From contig OZ005655.1 of NCBI GenBank assembly GCA_963930645.1, positions 131,300,126 to 131,364,125 of the forward strand: 64,000 nucleotides of DNA, in the 5' to 3' direction. Below are positions 12,531-20,706 of the stretch, piece by piece. The DNA comes from Salticus scenicus. Lineage: Eukaryota > Arthropoda > Arachnida > Araneae > Salticidae. Positions within the stretch are counted from its first letter, which is position 1, and each line of letters starts with the position of its first letter. A model generated the notes under the pieces. That model was not told the origin of the DNA and did not search any database. It worked only from the letters and a program-made list of their open reading frames with translations. Position numbers and translations under genes: made by a program.

Positions 12531-12534
12531 TGTA

Positions 12535-14358
12535 CACTTTTGTGTATATTAACAAAAAAATTACAAAACAATAAAAAACAATAAAACGTTGGCGGTTGGG
12601 TGGGCAGATGTTTGATTACGGAGGTGGGGTGGTGTTGTAAGGCTGGATGGTTGGGTAGGATTGTGAAATTAAAAAAAAAAGCAAAAGGCTTATTACATTT
12701 ACTTTGTATTACTATGCAAACTTTCTTTTTCCATTAAAATTTCTGTTTCTTCTTTTTTGAGTTGTCAACTACTCTTAAAATTTTAATCGTACTATTAAAC
12801 ACATTATAACCAATCCGTGAATTTCATTGTTGCTTCGTGGTTTCATTGTTATTCATCTGCTTTGAAATTTTGCTTTTTTAAATCCATATGACTCCTATTC
12901 TGGTCTTGGCAGGCTGGGAGACTGTTGCCGGCGTCAAACTAGTTTAACCCCACAGGCAAGTGACAAGTCTTACCGCCTGCCTCCTTCCTTCCTATCTTAA
13001 GTTTCTTAAATTATTTTTTCATAAATTTTGATATAGTTTATGGTTTTAAGTTAAGATATGTTGTGTTACTTTATTGATTCTTTTGTTTTGCAGGCTGATA
13101 ATTAATAAATCTGGTTTCTTTAAATATGTGTACTTCATACACTGATAATTTTTTTTTTTTTTTTTTTAATTTTTCTGAACTTCTCAAAGAAATTTTTAAT
13201 CTTATTGGTCATTGGTGTTCAAGTGATCTTTTATCTATTGCTATGCCTAATAGATCATCATTATTACATATATATATGTGTATATATACTGTAAAATAAG
13301 TAAAAGTGAGCTGCTCCGCAACGGATGATGCAAATAGCACTTCGTAGACAGACTAGTATAAAATCATAATCTACATACCTAAACATTAATAAAATCTCTA
13401 ATAAAAAAAGAAATTCATTCTTAAGAAAGGTTTTTATGTGGAACTTTTTGCATTTATTTTATAATTTGGGTTTCAAGGTTAAGCCATTCTGATTTAAAAT
13501 ATTTTATTTTTGTACAGGGTTGGAAAATTGGCACAGTATTTATACCGGTATTTGTTTGAAATTTTTCTCTACTTATAAAATCGTTGCTTTACGAAGTAGG
13601 AAATTTTGTTTCATAAATATCGGTATGCGTTCTACGATAATTTTCCACCCCTGCTTTATGTTTTTTTAAATTTGACCATTTTTCTGTAACTAAACAATTA
13701 ACAAATTATTTTTTCAAAATAATGCTTAAACCTATTTGTAGAAAATTTCAGAATATTTTACTGTAAGCATACAGAACAGGTCTGGGAATTTTTTTTTTCC
13801 AAGCCACATTATTATTATTATTATTGTAATTGTTTTTTGAAAGAAAAAAATTTACGATGGAATGGCCGTATATATTTCCATACCAGAAATGTAGGGTAGA
13901 TTGTGGGAAGGTGCCATATTGTCTCTTTAACATATTTTTATTAAATCCCCTGTAGATTACATTTGTTCCTTTTTAATCTCTTGTGGAAATTTATACTTTC
14001 GAATACCTATTAAAATTTATTGTAAAAAGAATTAAAATAAAAACTTTGCTAAACGCTTTCGTTTGCCCATCTCTCTACAAGATATATCCAAGATTTCAAT
14101 GTAAAATATATATTTCTATGAAACTTTATATACTTGTTTTGAAACACATGACTGACTTGGACAAAACAAAACAAAAATATTATCTATTATCTTAATTAAT
14201 ATATTTACTAGATGCAATACTCAGATGTAACTTAAAACATAAGAGAAGACAATCAGAAATATTTCCTCAGTGTAAAATTACCGGTATCCTACCGCAAAAA
14301 ATTTCTTCATTTTACCCCCAAAAAATGTTTAACATGACGTAAACTTACAAAAGTTGCT
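12535..14358. other. AT-rich spacer
   Basis: No gene seen. It holds a G-rich stretch at 12590-12660, a moderately GC-rich 12900-12990 segment, (TA)n-like sequence near 13265-13290, a short inverted-end element at 13515-13653, and an ATT run at 13811-13826 that gives an asparagine-rich spurious frame. Confidence 0.55.
13515..13653. mobile_element. Short MITE with CAGGG ends
   Basis: The ends are CAGGGTTGGAAAATT at the left and CAGGGGTGGAAAATTATCG at the right in reverse complement. There is an internal inverted pair ATACCGGTAT / ATATCGGTAT-like. CAGGG ends suit hAT-type MITEs, but the 8-bp flanks (TTTTTGTA and CTTTATGT) do not match well, so the class is not confirmed. Confidence 0.5.
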
Positions 14359-14370
14359 TATTATAAGGTG
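14359..14370. repeat. Target-site duplication, left copy
   Basis: TATTATAAGGTG is repeated exactly at 18633-18644. The two copies lie directly against the outer ends of the Penelope-like composite. Confidence 0.85.
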
Positions 14371-14410
14371 TTACTTACAAACTTTGAATAAACACCATAA
14401 AATGCAATAA

Positions 14411-14462
14411 ACTCGCAACAATTGTTTCGGGTCGAAAAACACACGACCCTTCATCAGGCGAA
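14411..14462 (-). ncRNA. Hammerhead-ribozyme-like fold (full PLE copy)
   Basis: On the minus strand the core CUGAUGA (14451-14457) is followed by a GGGUCG/CGACCC helix, then GAAAC. Helix III is the self-complementary CAAUUG without a loop, then UU as the expected cleavage position, then GCGAGU, which pairs with AUUCGC just before the core to form helix I. This is the type I hammerhead layout known from PLE pseudo-LTRs. One extra A lies between CUGAUGA and helix II, and the cleavage triplet is GUU rather than GUC, so in vitro activity could be low. Very short helix III is typical of retroelement hammerheads, which often act as dimers. Confidence 0.72.
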
Positions 14463-14660
14463 TAAAGTAAGCACGAGTGCTGCAGTCAAAGCGGCAACGC
14501 ACAAAATCGTTTAAAATGAAAAGAAAAACTTTATAAAGTAGAAAATAAATATAGCTACTGGTGTGAGTAAAATTGTACAAGAAAACAAGAAAATAAATAA
14601 ATGAGTGAGTTTAAAACATGTAACAATCTAAGGATAACAAAAATTAAACGAAAATCTAAG

Positions 14661-16196
14661 TTATGTGAGTAATTTCCAAGCATCAGAGAAGAAAGGAGTG
14701 GAAGAAATATCATTAACAAGATTTTTCGAATTTTTAAATATGTAAAATGCTTCATGAATATCCAAATGGGAGGAACAGACAGGAGATGAAATTATGTTAG
14801 TTTTGGAAAAATCAAAACGATGACCTTGAGACCAGCAGTGGGAAGCAACAGAAGATTTGGTAATCTCTTCATTACGAACATTCCGACGGTGCTCATTTAT
14901 TCTGTATTTCAAACGCCTCCTAGTTTGACCAATATAACCTAAGTTGCAGGACGAACACGGAATTAAATAAATTCCAGAACGGTTTTCGGTGGGAAAGGGA
15001 TCCTTGAGAGAAGATAATTTAATTTTATTGACGGGTTTGTAAATAGCTTTGAAACCAAACGGTGAAAGAATTTTAGAGATTTTAAAAGAGAGTGAAGAAT
15101 AAAAAGGTAAAACAACTGGGATGAGACTGTGATCGTTTAGTTTGGGAGCGGAACGTTTAGGATTCTTAAATTTATATAGAGCTTTATCGATGATAGATGG
15201 GTTATAGCCACGAGAGAGAGCAAGAGATTTTAAATAATTAATTTCTTTCGAAAGATTAGACGGATCAGAACAAATGTGTAAGGCACGATAAACATAAGTG
15301 TAAAAAGCAGACATTTTTTGTTGAGGGGCGTGGTTAGAGAGAGCATGCGGTGGCAAAGAGACCGAGAATGGTTTTCTAAAAACAGTAGTTGAGAAACAAT
15401 CATTTTCATTATTCACAAGAACGTCAAGGAAAGGCAAAGAGCAATCCTGTTCAACCTCAGAAGTGAATTGAATGCATGGGTCAATCGAATTGACCAAAGA
15501 AAGTAAATTGGACAAATCGACATCAGGGGAGACAAGAACGAAAGTGTCATCCACATACCTAAACCAGTGAGGAAATTTATATACACCGAAGAGTTTTTCT
15601 TCAAAATAGTGCATATAAATGTCGCAAAGTAAAGGAGAGAGAGGACTACCCATGGCCATACCATCATTTTGGGAATAATAAGTACCATTAAAAATAAAGG
15701 CAGTTTGCCTGATACATAAATGAACTAAATTTACAAGTTCCTCAATTTCAATAGAAGAATAATGGAATTCACGTAGTCTTCTCTCTAAACAAACCAGAGC
15801 ACCTTGAACCGGAACATTTGTAAAAAGTGATTTTACATCAAAAGAAATCATAGTATAGTTAGACGGAGAGATGCATTTAATTTTGTCCACAAAATCATAC
15901 GAGTTCTTAACAGTGTAAAGATTAGTAGTAGTTAGATGAGAAAGAGAGTTTGAAAGAAATCGAGCAAGATTATAAGAAGCCGTGCCAATATTAGATACAA
16001 TAGGCCGAAAGCAGAGAGTGAGCTTATGAACTTTCGGAAGTGCATAAAAACGGGCACAATTAGCAGCAGAAGGAATAACCATGCGCTTGGTATAATCATT
16101 AAGAATAACGGAATTTTTAACGTGGTATTTGACTTGATCAAGATGATCATTGGAAGGATCTTTTTTAAGTTTCGAATAGGGACCTGAAGTAAGCAA
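14661..16196 (-). CDS. Penelope-like reverse transcriptase / GIY-YIG endonuclease, C-terminal part
   Basis: A 511-aa uninterrupted frame that copies RNA into DNA and nicks the target. Reverse-transcriptase blocks are in order: YALPKVHK (51-58), FDVKSLFTNVP (119-129, first catalytic Asp), GMAMGSPLSP (179-188) and YVDD (214-217, catalytic pair). A GIY-YIG nuclease follows: GIY (408-410), a CSSC pair between the two motifs (414-417), YIGQT (421-425), a conserved Arg near 427, NEH (434-436) and a Glu at 482. Domain order RT then GIY-YIG is canonical for Penelope-type PLEs. The true frame starts upstream: the codons before this Met continue with VTRADKGGQTVLL, a hallmark of the PLE N-terminal region, back to a frameshift near 16280. 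All catalytic residues I know for the family are present. Confidence 0.93.
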   Translation of the reverse strand: MLTSGPYSKLKKDPSNDHLDQVKYHVKNSVILNDYTKRMVIPSAANCARFYALPKVHKLTLCFRPIVSNIGTASYNLARFLSNSLSHLTTTNLYTVKNSYDFVDKIKCISPSNYTMISFDVKSLFTNVPVQGALVCLERRLREFHYSSIEIEELVNLVHLCIRQTAFIFNGTYYSQNDGMAMGSPLSPLLCDIYMHYFEEKLFGVYKFPHWFRYVDDTFVLVSPDVDLSNLLSLVNSIDPCIQFTSEVEQDCSLPFLDVLVNNENDCFSTTVFRKPFSVSLPPHALSNHAPQQKMSAFYTYVYRALHICSDPSNLSKEINYLKSLALSRGYNPSIIDKALYKFKNPKRSAPKLNDHSLIPVVLPFYSSLSFKISKILSPFGFKAIYKPVNKIKLSSLKDPFPTENRSGIYLIPCSSCNLGYIGQTRRRLKYRINEHRRNVRNEEITKSSVASHCWSQGHRFDFSKTNIISSPVCSSHLDIHEAFYIFKNSKNLVNDISSTPFFSDAWKLLT

Positions 16197-16270
16197 AGAC
16201 TCAACATGGGAAATATAATCCGATTTGTTGAGTAGAACAGTTTGTCCTCCTTTATCAGCTCTTGTGACAA

Positions 16271-16996
16271 TTAAATCGGGGGCGGAGTTAATACAGATAG
16301 GGCGGATTTTAGAGGAGGAGTAAGGTTAGACTTTTGTGGATGATTATTGGTGGAAATAATGTTAGATAAAATGTAACGAAGAGATTCTAACTGGCCTGGA
16401 TAAATTTTACTATTTTTAAAGGAATTTTCAATGGGAGCGATCAAATCCGGAATGCAGGGTCTCGAAGTACGCGCAAAATTCAGACCCAAACTGAGCACGT
16501 CGCGTTGAGTATTAGTCAGAACGTGCGAAGAGAGATTAACAACAGTATTCTGAGCAAGAGGAGAAATGGGAGAAGTAAAGGAGTCACGTTTAAGAAGATA
16601 ATTAAATTTCTTATTTAAGTTAGTTTGATGCCTAGAAGACTGAAACGCAACGTATGCGAAATTTCTTTTTTCAAAGGAAGAAAAATCATGAACAGAATTG
16701 CTAAGAGACAGATGTAAAGTATATAATTCCGACTCAATAGACGAGAGAGACTGTCGTATATCCTGAATAATAGCCCTAAGAATGGCAAACTTACTCCTAT
16801 TTAAAGCATTTTTAATGCGAAGAGAAGCAGGAAGATTGTACTTAATGTCTATGAACTTAGGAATTATCCGAGCACGCTTACATCTAAGAAGAAAATTTAA
16901 ATGATTGAGAAAGCGAGAACGTTTCAAACGAAGACGTTTGAAACGATTAATCTCAGAAGAACTCATGCTAAAACATATATAAGAAACAAGAGTCAA
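16271..16996 (-). CDS. Penelope-like polyprotein, N-terminal part (frameshifted from the RT)
   Basis: A 241-aa frame; the likelier start is the second Met (16966), which begins MSSSEINRFKRL. It is rich in Lys/Arg at the start and carries the PLE N-terminal block NLSSHVLTNTQRDVLSLGLNFA (about residues 153-174), which in this family precedes the RT. It ends in TPPPI and a stop created at a run of five Cs (GCCCCCG). One more C would put it in frame with the downstream PDLIVTRADKGG. The intact protein would be about 770 aa, normal for PLEs. The most economical reading is a one-base loss in a homopolymer or an assembly error; a programmed -1 shift cannot be excluded, but the site is not a classical slippery heptamer. 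Confidence 0.85.
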   Translation of the reverse strand: MTLVSYICFSMSSSEINRFKRLRLKRSRFLNHLNFLLRCKRARIIPKFIDIKYNLPASLRIKNALNRSKFAILRAIIQDIRQSLSSIESELYTLHLSLSNSVHDFSSFEKRNFAYVAFQSSRHQTNLNKKFNYLLKRDSFTSPISPLAQNTVVNLSSHVLTNTQRDVLSLGLNFARTSRPCIPDLIAPIENSFKNSKIYPGQLESLRYILSNIISTNNHPQKSNLTPPLKSALSVLTPPPI

Positions 16997-16997
16997 A

Positions 16998-17537
16998 ACT
17001 TAAGGAAGGCGGAGTTAAAACAAAAAGAATGGGGGGAGGAGTTAAAAATACAAAAATGTAATTAATCAAATAGAAAAATCGATAAAAAATATGAAATGAC
17101 AGTCTCAAAAATGAGAAGAAATAAGCAAAAATTAACAAATAAACAAGGCAAAACTTAAAGAGGGCGGACTAATCACGAAAAAGGGGGGGGGGGGGGAGTA
17201 TTAAAAACCAAAAATGTAATGATTGATAAGAAAACAAATGATAAAATAAAATTATGAAATGAGAGGTTCAAAAATGAGAAGAAATGAGCATAAATTAACA
17301 AATAAAACAACTCGGAATTTAAAGAAGGCGGAGTTAAAACGAATAAAAGGGGGAGGAGTAAAGATAGTAAAAAAATAATAAAACCAGTAAGAAACAACCG
17401 GTAAAATAAAAATATGAAATGAGAGGCACAAAATCGAGAAGAAAATAGCATAAATTAACAAATAACAACAATAAAAAGAATTAGGAAACACTCGCAAAAT
17501 TACTTACTCGATGCTAAAAGCCCAAAAAAGCAACAAA
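16998..17537 (-). repeat. PLE leader with three ~160-bp tandem repeats
   Basis: Three imperfect direct repeats begin near 16998, 17152 and 17314. Each has, on the plus strand, a block like AAACTTAAAGAAGGCGGAGT, a G-rich run (up to 14 Gs at 17184-17197), AAAATGTAAT or similar, then ATGAAATGAGAGG, AAAATGAGAAGAAAT and ATTAACAAATAA. They lie between the pseudo-LTR and the start codon of the PLE, so they form its 5' untranslated region. Small C-rich open frames on the minus strand here (for example 17173-17451) are products of these repeats and not genes. Confidence 0.8.
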
Positions 17538-17618
17538 TTTAATAAAGAAGCATCAATAAACTGGCGTTGTAAAAATATTACTTACAAACTTTGAATAAAC
17601 ACCATAAAATGCAATAAA
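17538..17618 (-). repeat. PLE pseudo-LTR at the 5' end
   Basis: This 81-bp segment is, by eye, an exact inverted copy of 18552-18632, the 3' end of the truncated plus-strand copy. Read on the minus strand it begins TTTATTGCATTTTATGG. That is 5 nt downstream of the predicted hammerhead cleavage site in the 3' copy, as expected if the RNA 5' end was made by self-cleavage. Confidence 0.82.
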
Positions 17619-17648
17619 TGTCCCTCATAAAATGCCCCTCAACAAAAA

Positions 17649-18302
17649 ATGTCTGCTTTTTACACTTATGTTTATCGTGCCTTACACATTTGTTCTGATC
17701 CGTCTAATCTTTCGAAAGAAATTAATTATTTAAAATCTCTTGCTCTCTCTCGTGGCTATAACCCATCTATCATCGATAAAGCTCTATATAAATTTAAGAA
17801 CCCTAAACGTTCCGCTCCCAAACTAAACGATCACAGTCTCATCCCAGTTGTTTTACCTTTTTATTCTTCACTCTCTTTTAAAATCTCTAAAATTCTTTCA
17901 CCGTTTGGTTTCAAAGCTATTTACAAACCCGTCAATAAAATTAAATTATCTTCTCTCAAGGATCCCTTTCCCACCGAAAACCGTTCTGGAATTTATTTAA
18001 TTCCGTGTTCGTCCTGCAACTTAGGTTATATTGGTCAAACTAGGAGGCGTTTGAAATACAGAATAAATGAGCACCGTCGGAATGTTCGTAATGAAGAGAT
18101 TACCAAATCTTCTGTTGCTTCCCACTGCTGGTCTCAAGGTCATCGTTTTGATTTTTCCAAAACTAACATAATTTCATCTCCTGTCTGTTCCTCCCATTTG
18201 GATATTCATGAAGCATTTTACATATTTAAAAATTCGAAAAATCTTGTTAATGATATTTCTTCCACTCCTTTCTTCTCTGATGCTTGGAAATTACTCACAT
18301 AA
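17649..18302 (+). pseudogene. 5'-truncated inverted copy of the Penelope-like ORF
   Basis: A 217-aa frame identical to residues 295-511 of the minus-strand RT/endonuclease. It keeps the whole GIY-YIG domain but has no reverse transcriptase. Homology starts at 17634 (GCCCCTCAAC). The 15 bases between the pseudo-LTR and this point (17619-17633) are filler with TAAAATG microhomology, which fits a template switch during insertion. The internal Met gives an apparent open frame, yet it has no promoter or leader of its own, so I treat it as a truncated copy. Confidence 0.88.
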
Positions 18303-18499
18303 CTTAGATTTTCGTTTAATTTTTGTTATCCTTAGATTGTTACATGTTTTAAACTCACTCATTTATTTATTTTCTTGTTTTCTTGTACAATTTTACTCAC
18401 ACCAGTAGCTATATTTATTTTCTACTTTATAAAGTTTTTCTTTTCATTTTAAACGATTTTGTGCGTTGCCGCTTTGACTGCAGCACTCGTGCTTACTTT

Positions 18500-18552
18500 A
18501 TTCGCCTGATGAAGGGTCGTGTGTTTTTCGACCCGAAACAATTGTTGTGAGT
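18500..18552 (+). ncRNA. Hammerhead-ribozyme-like fold (truncated PLE copy)
   Basis: CUGAUGA at 18506-18512, helix II GGGUCG (18514-18519) with CGACCC (18529-18534), GAAA at 18535-18538, helix III CAAUUG (18539-18544), expected cleavage after U18546. Helix I pairs 18500-18505 (AUUCGC) with 18547-18552 (GUGAGU). One pair is G-U here but G-C in the minus-strand copy, where the base is C. The difference keeps the pairing, which mildly supports the fold. Confidence 0.72.
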
Positions 18553-18632
18553 TTATTGCATTTTATGGTGTTTATTCAAAGTTTGTAAGTAATATTTTTA
18601 CAACGCCAGTTTATTGATGCTTCTTTATTAAA

Positions 18633-18644
18633 TATTATAAGGTG
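18633..18644. repeat. Target-site duplication, right copy
   Basis: Exact copy of 14359-14370. It spans the left boundary of the mariner relic, whose inverted repeat starts AGGTGTGCCC at 18640, so the PLE inserted 5 bp inside that repeat. Confidence 0.85.
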
Positions 18645-19266
18645 TGCCCAAATGAAAAGGAGACCTTAGCTGTAGCGGTGTTATATCAAATCCCTGTGAG
18701 TTAATATGTTGGCCGATATATGGCATGTATTGCTACATGCACACGCGCAGTTAAGAGGCCTCTCCAATTATCGTCCCCAGAATTCCGAGCCAATGTTTTT
18801 CTATGGAGAATTTCGCCCCATTATAACTTATTAACTGATATATTTTTTTTAAATTGCGATTTCACATTCAGAAACATCAAAACGATTAAACAATTTTTCG
18901 CTTTCTAAAAATTATTTTTAAAAATTTTCTATATTTTATTTAAGGTTGTAAATTACGAATTTTCCCAATGTGAAAATTTTCATTTTTGAGCTTAATAATG
19001 AAATTTTAAAAATGAAAAAAGACAATTTTTAGAAAGCGATAAATTGTTTAATAGTTGCGAATTTTCGAAAAGTGAAAACGGAATTTAAAAATATGTATTA
19101 GTTAATAAATTATAATGGGGCAAAATTTCCCATAGAATAATATTGGCTTCGACTTTCGGACACGATAAGTGGAGAGTCCCCTTAACTGCTTCGCATCAAT
19201 ATCCTCATTGCTGGAGAGTCATTTCCAGCAGTTCGTTGCATGATGGATTCCTCCAGATCAGCACAA
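18640..19266 (+). mobile_element. Mariner left-end fragment, interrupted by a MITE
   Basis: This starts with the mariner terminal repeat AGGTGTGCCCAAATGAAA preceded by TA. It continues through the untranslated leader to the first transposase codons (ATGGATTCCTCCAGATCAG, about 19242-19260) and stops abruptly at 19266. Without the insert at 18755-19181 it aligns with the minus-strand leader of the neighbouring copy (19685-19828). It was cut short where the next mariner end begins. Confidence 0.8.
18755..19181. mobile_element. 427-bp MITE flanked by TTAA
   Basis: The arms are long inverted copies: left GAGGCCTCTCCAATTATCG, right (reverse complement) GGGGACTCTCCACTTATCG, then GAGCCAAT/AAGCCAAT, TTCTATGG and GCCCCATTATAA blocks shared by both. 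TTAA is duplicated at 18751-18754 and 19182-19185. The uninterrupted mariner copy nearby has a single GTAGTTAACGGCTTCGCATC at the same place, which acts as an empty site. TTAA targeting is the habit of piggyBac-type transposases. No coding capacity. Confidence 0.85.
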
Positions 19267-19827
19267 ATGGTGTGTCCAAATGAAAAGGAGACTAAAGTTA
19301 TATATGAAGAAATTTTAATAACAATATTATAATTACAGTTCATGTGGTATAGTGCAACTATAAATAATTGCTGTTTAATACACTGATCCCAGCGCGTAGG
19401 AAGGGAGTGGATGGCTCAACAGATGGGTCAGGCAAACATCCATTCTCTACATCTTCTGATTCTCTGACAGATGCTTGGGCACCCATTGGGCACAAACTTT
19501 TCCGTAACCAAGCTTTCTGGGGATTATATGATGCGCACTTCCTTTGCTTATAGACAGTTCAACAGAAATTTCACGTGTGGTGATCCGCCGATTCTTCCGT
19601 ATGAGCTCATCCACAGCCGACCTTTTTGTGCTGATCTGGAGGAATCCATCATGCAACGAACTGCGGAAATGACTCTCCAGCAATGAGGATATGGATGCGA
19701 AGCCGTTAACTACGCATGTGCATGTAGTAATACCACCATGCGATATATCAGCCAACACATTAACTCACTGGGATTTGATATAACGCCGCTACAGCTGTAA
19801 GGTCTCCTTTTCATTTGGGTACACCTT
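19267..19827 (-). mobile_element. Internally deleted mariner element
   Basis: It runs on the minus strand from AGGTGTACCCAAATGAAAAG (19827 downward, TA outside) to its other end at 19267, where the terminal repeat reads GGTGTGTCCAAATGAAAAGG on the plus strand. About 560 bp remain of a roughly 1.3-kb element: leader, the N-terminal third of the transposase and the 3' flank. It abuts the plus-strand mariner fragment, making a partly palindromic pair. Confidence 0.8.
19440..19670 (-). pseudogene. Mariner transposase N-terminal fragment
   Basis: Minus-strand frame with the paired helix-turn-helix region of mariner transposases: SAVDELIRKNRRITTREIS, then VELSISKGSAHHII and a KLGYGKVCAQWVP block that marks the end of the DNA-binding domain in the SETMAR-type mariner clade. 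It stops soon after, and the D,D(34)D catalytic part is missing through an internal deletion. The true start is probably the ATG near 19651 (MDSSRSAQK type) in another frame from the longer open frame 19447-19758. A single-base shift near the start separates them. It would have bound the terminal repeat at 19827. Confidence 0.72.
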
Positions 19828-19829
19828 AT

Positions 19830-20340
19830 AATTTACAAAAATGGAGATGGGCTTTTTTTTTATAGGTTTGGCTCATAAGGACAGATACTGTTCTTATAAA
19901 AAAAATTCCCGAATTATTATTTATTATTATTAATTTTTTTCTGCTTAAACTACAGTTTAGAAAACTAGCTGAACAAGGAACAAGTAATTTTCAACACTTA
20001 CCACATGAAGAGAGATGTATCGTCGATCCAAAATAATCTAAGATATTTCTAACAATTCGCAAAATGTAACATACGTCTTGTTAAATATGTACCAACCATG
20101 TGAGTTCCGGGCGTCATCCTATGACTCCTGTGTAAGATAACCACATGGCATAGAATCTTCTGCTACGCGGCATCTTACTCCAACTTATCCTATATAACGC
20201 CAACATTGTATTGAAGATTGAAATTAGTTGTAAAACAAGAATTTTTATTTTCCATCAGAAGCATTGAAAAAAAGAAATTGAGAAAAAAAAAAAAAAAAAA
20301 AAAAACGTTGAAAATAAATGCTATATTTTTATTTGCATAC
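19830..20340. other. Spacer
   Basis: No gene recognised. The segment 20080-20215 is less AT-rich than its surroundings (CCGGGCGTCATCC and CTACGCGGCATC are present) and could be part of a decayed LTR, but no boundaries were found. Poly(A) runs from 20284 to 20305. Confidence 0.5.
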
Positions 20341-20668
20341 ATAGCAAACCCGTGCGAAGTTTTCGCATTTTATTTCTTTTCTTATTTGCTTCTAAAATTT
20401 GAAACTCATAAATATTATACCTATTTCACCACCTAATTAAAATTTTAATTTACCAGAAGCCAAATTATTATTAGAACCAAGTTAATATTGTGCAATAGTG
20501 AAACCAAAATCATTCAAAGAATGGTTTCAAATTAAAATTCATGGTTGACGACCCAGTTTTCATACTTCCGCAAGAAGTACAGTTTTAGTATAGGGTCCCC
20601 ATCACTCCTTTTAAATTGTTGTCGCCATATTGGCTATGACATTTTATTTATTTGTTTTGACACAATTT

Positions 20669-20706
<38 letters not shown>

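Larger units (their letters stand above)
14371..18632 (-). mobile_element. Penelope-like retroelement, head-to-head composite
   Basis: A near-complete PLE runs on the minus strand from 17618 to 14371: a pseudo-LTR (17538-17618), a leader with three tandem repeats, the coding region, and a 3' end with a hammerhead-like fold. It is joined to a plus-strand 5'-truncated copy (17634-18632). The arms 14371-15329 and 17634-18592 are both 959 bp, with no net indel and only one mismatch among the parts I compared (14415 versus 18548). The protein encoded by the shared arm is identical over 217 residues. An exact 12-bp duplication TATTATAAGGTG flanks the whole unit, so both halves probably came in as one insertion event. 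Inverted or tandem truncated copies are known for Penelope elements. Confidence 0.93.

Noticed and set aside
13748..13933. 61-aa minus-strand frame with an Asn run
   Set aside because: The Asn run is an ATT microsatellite; no other feature.
15413..15688. Minus-strand frame overlapping the reverse transcriptase
   Set aside because: A shadow of the real RT frame in another phase.
17173..17497. Leu/Phe/Pro-rich frames upstream of the PLE ORF as membrane proteins
   Set aside because: They come from the PLE leader repeats and C runs; no conservation of frame between repeat units.
19368..19686. Plus-strand frames of 61 and 71 aa
   Set aside because: Antisense to the mariner transposase fragment.
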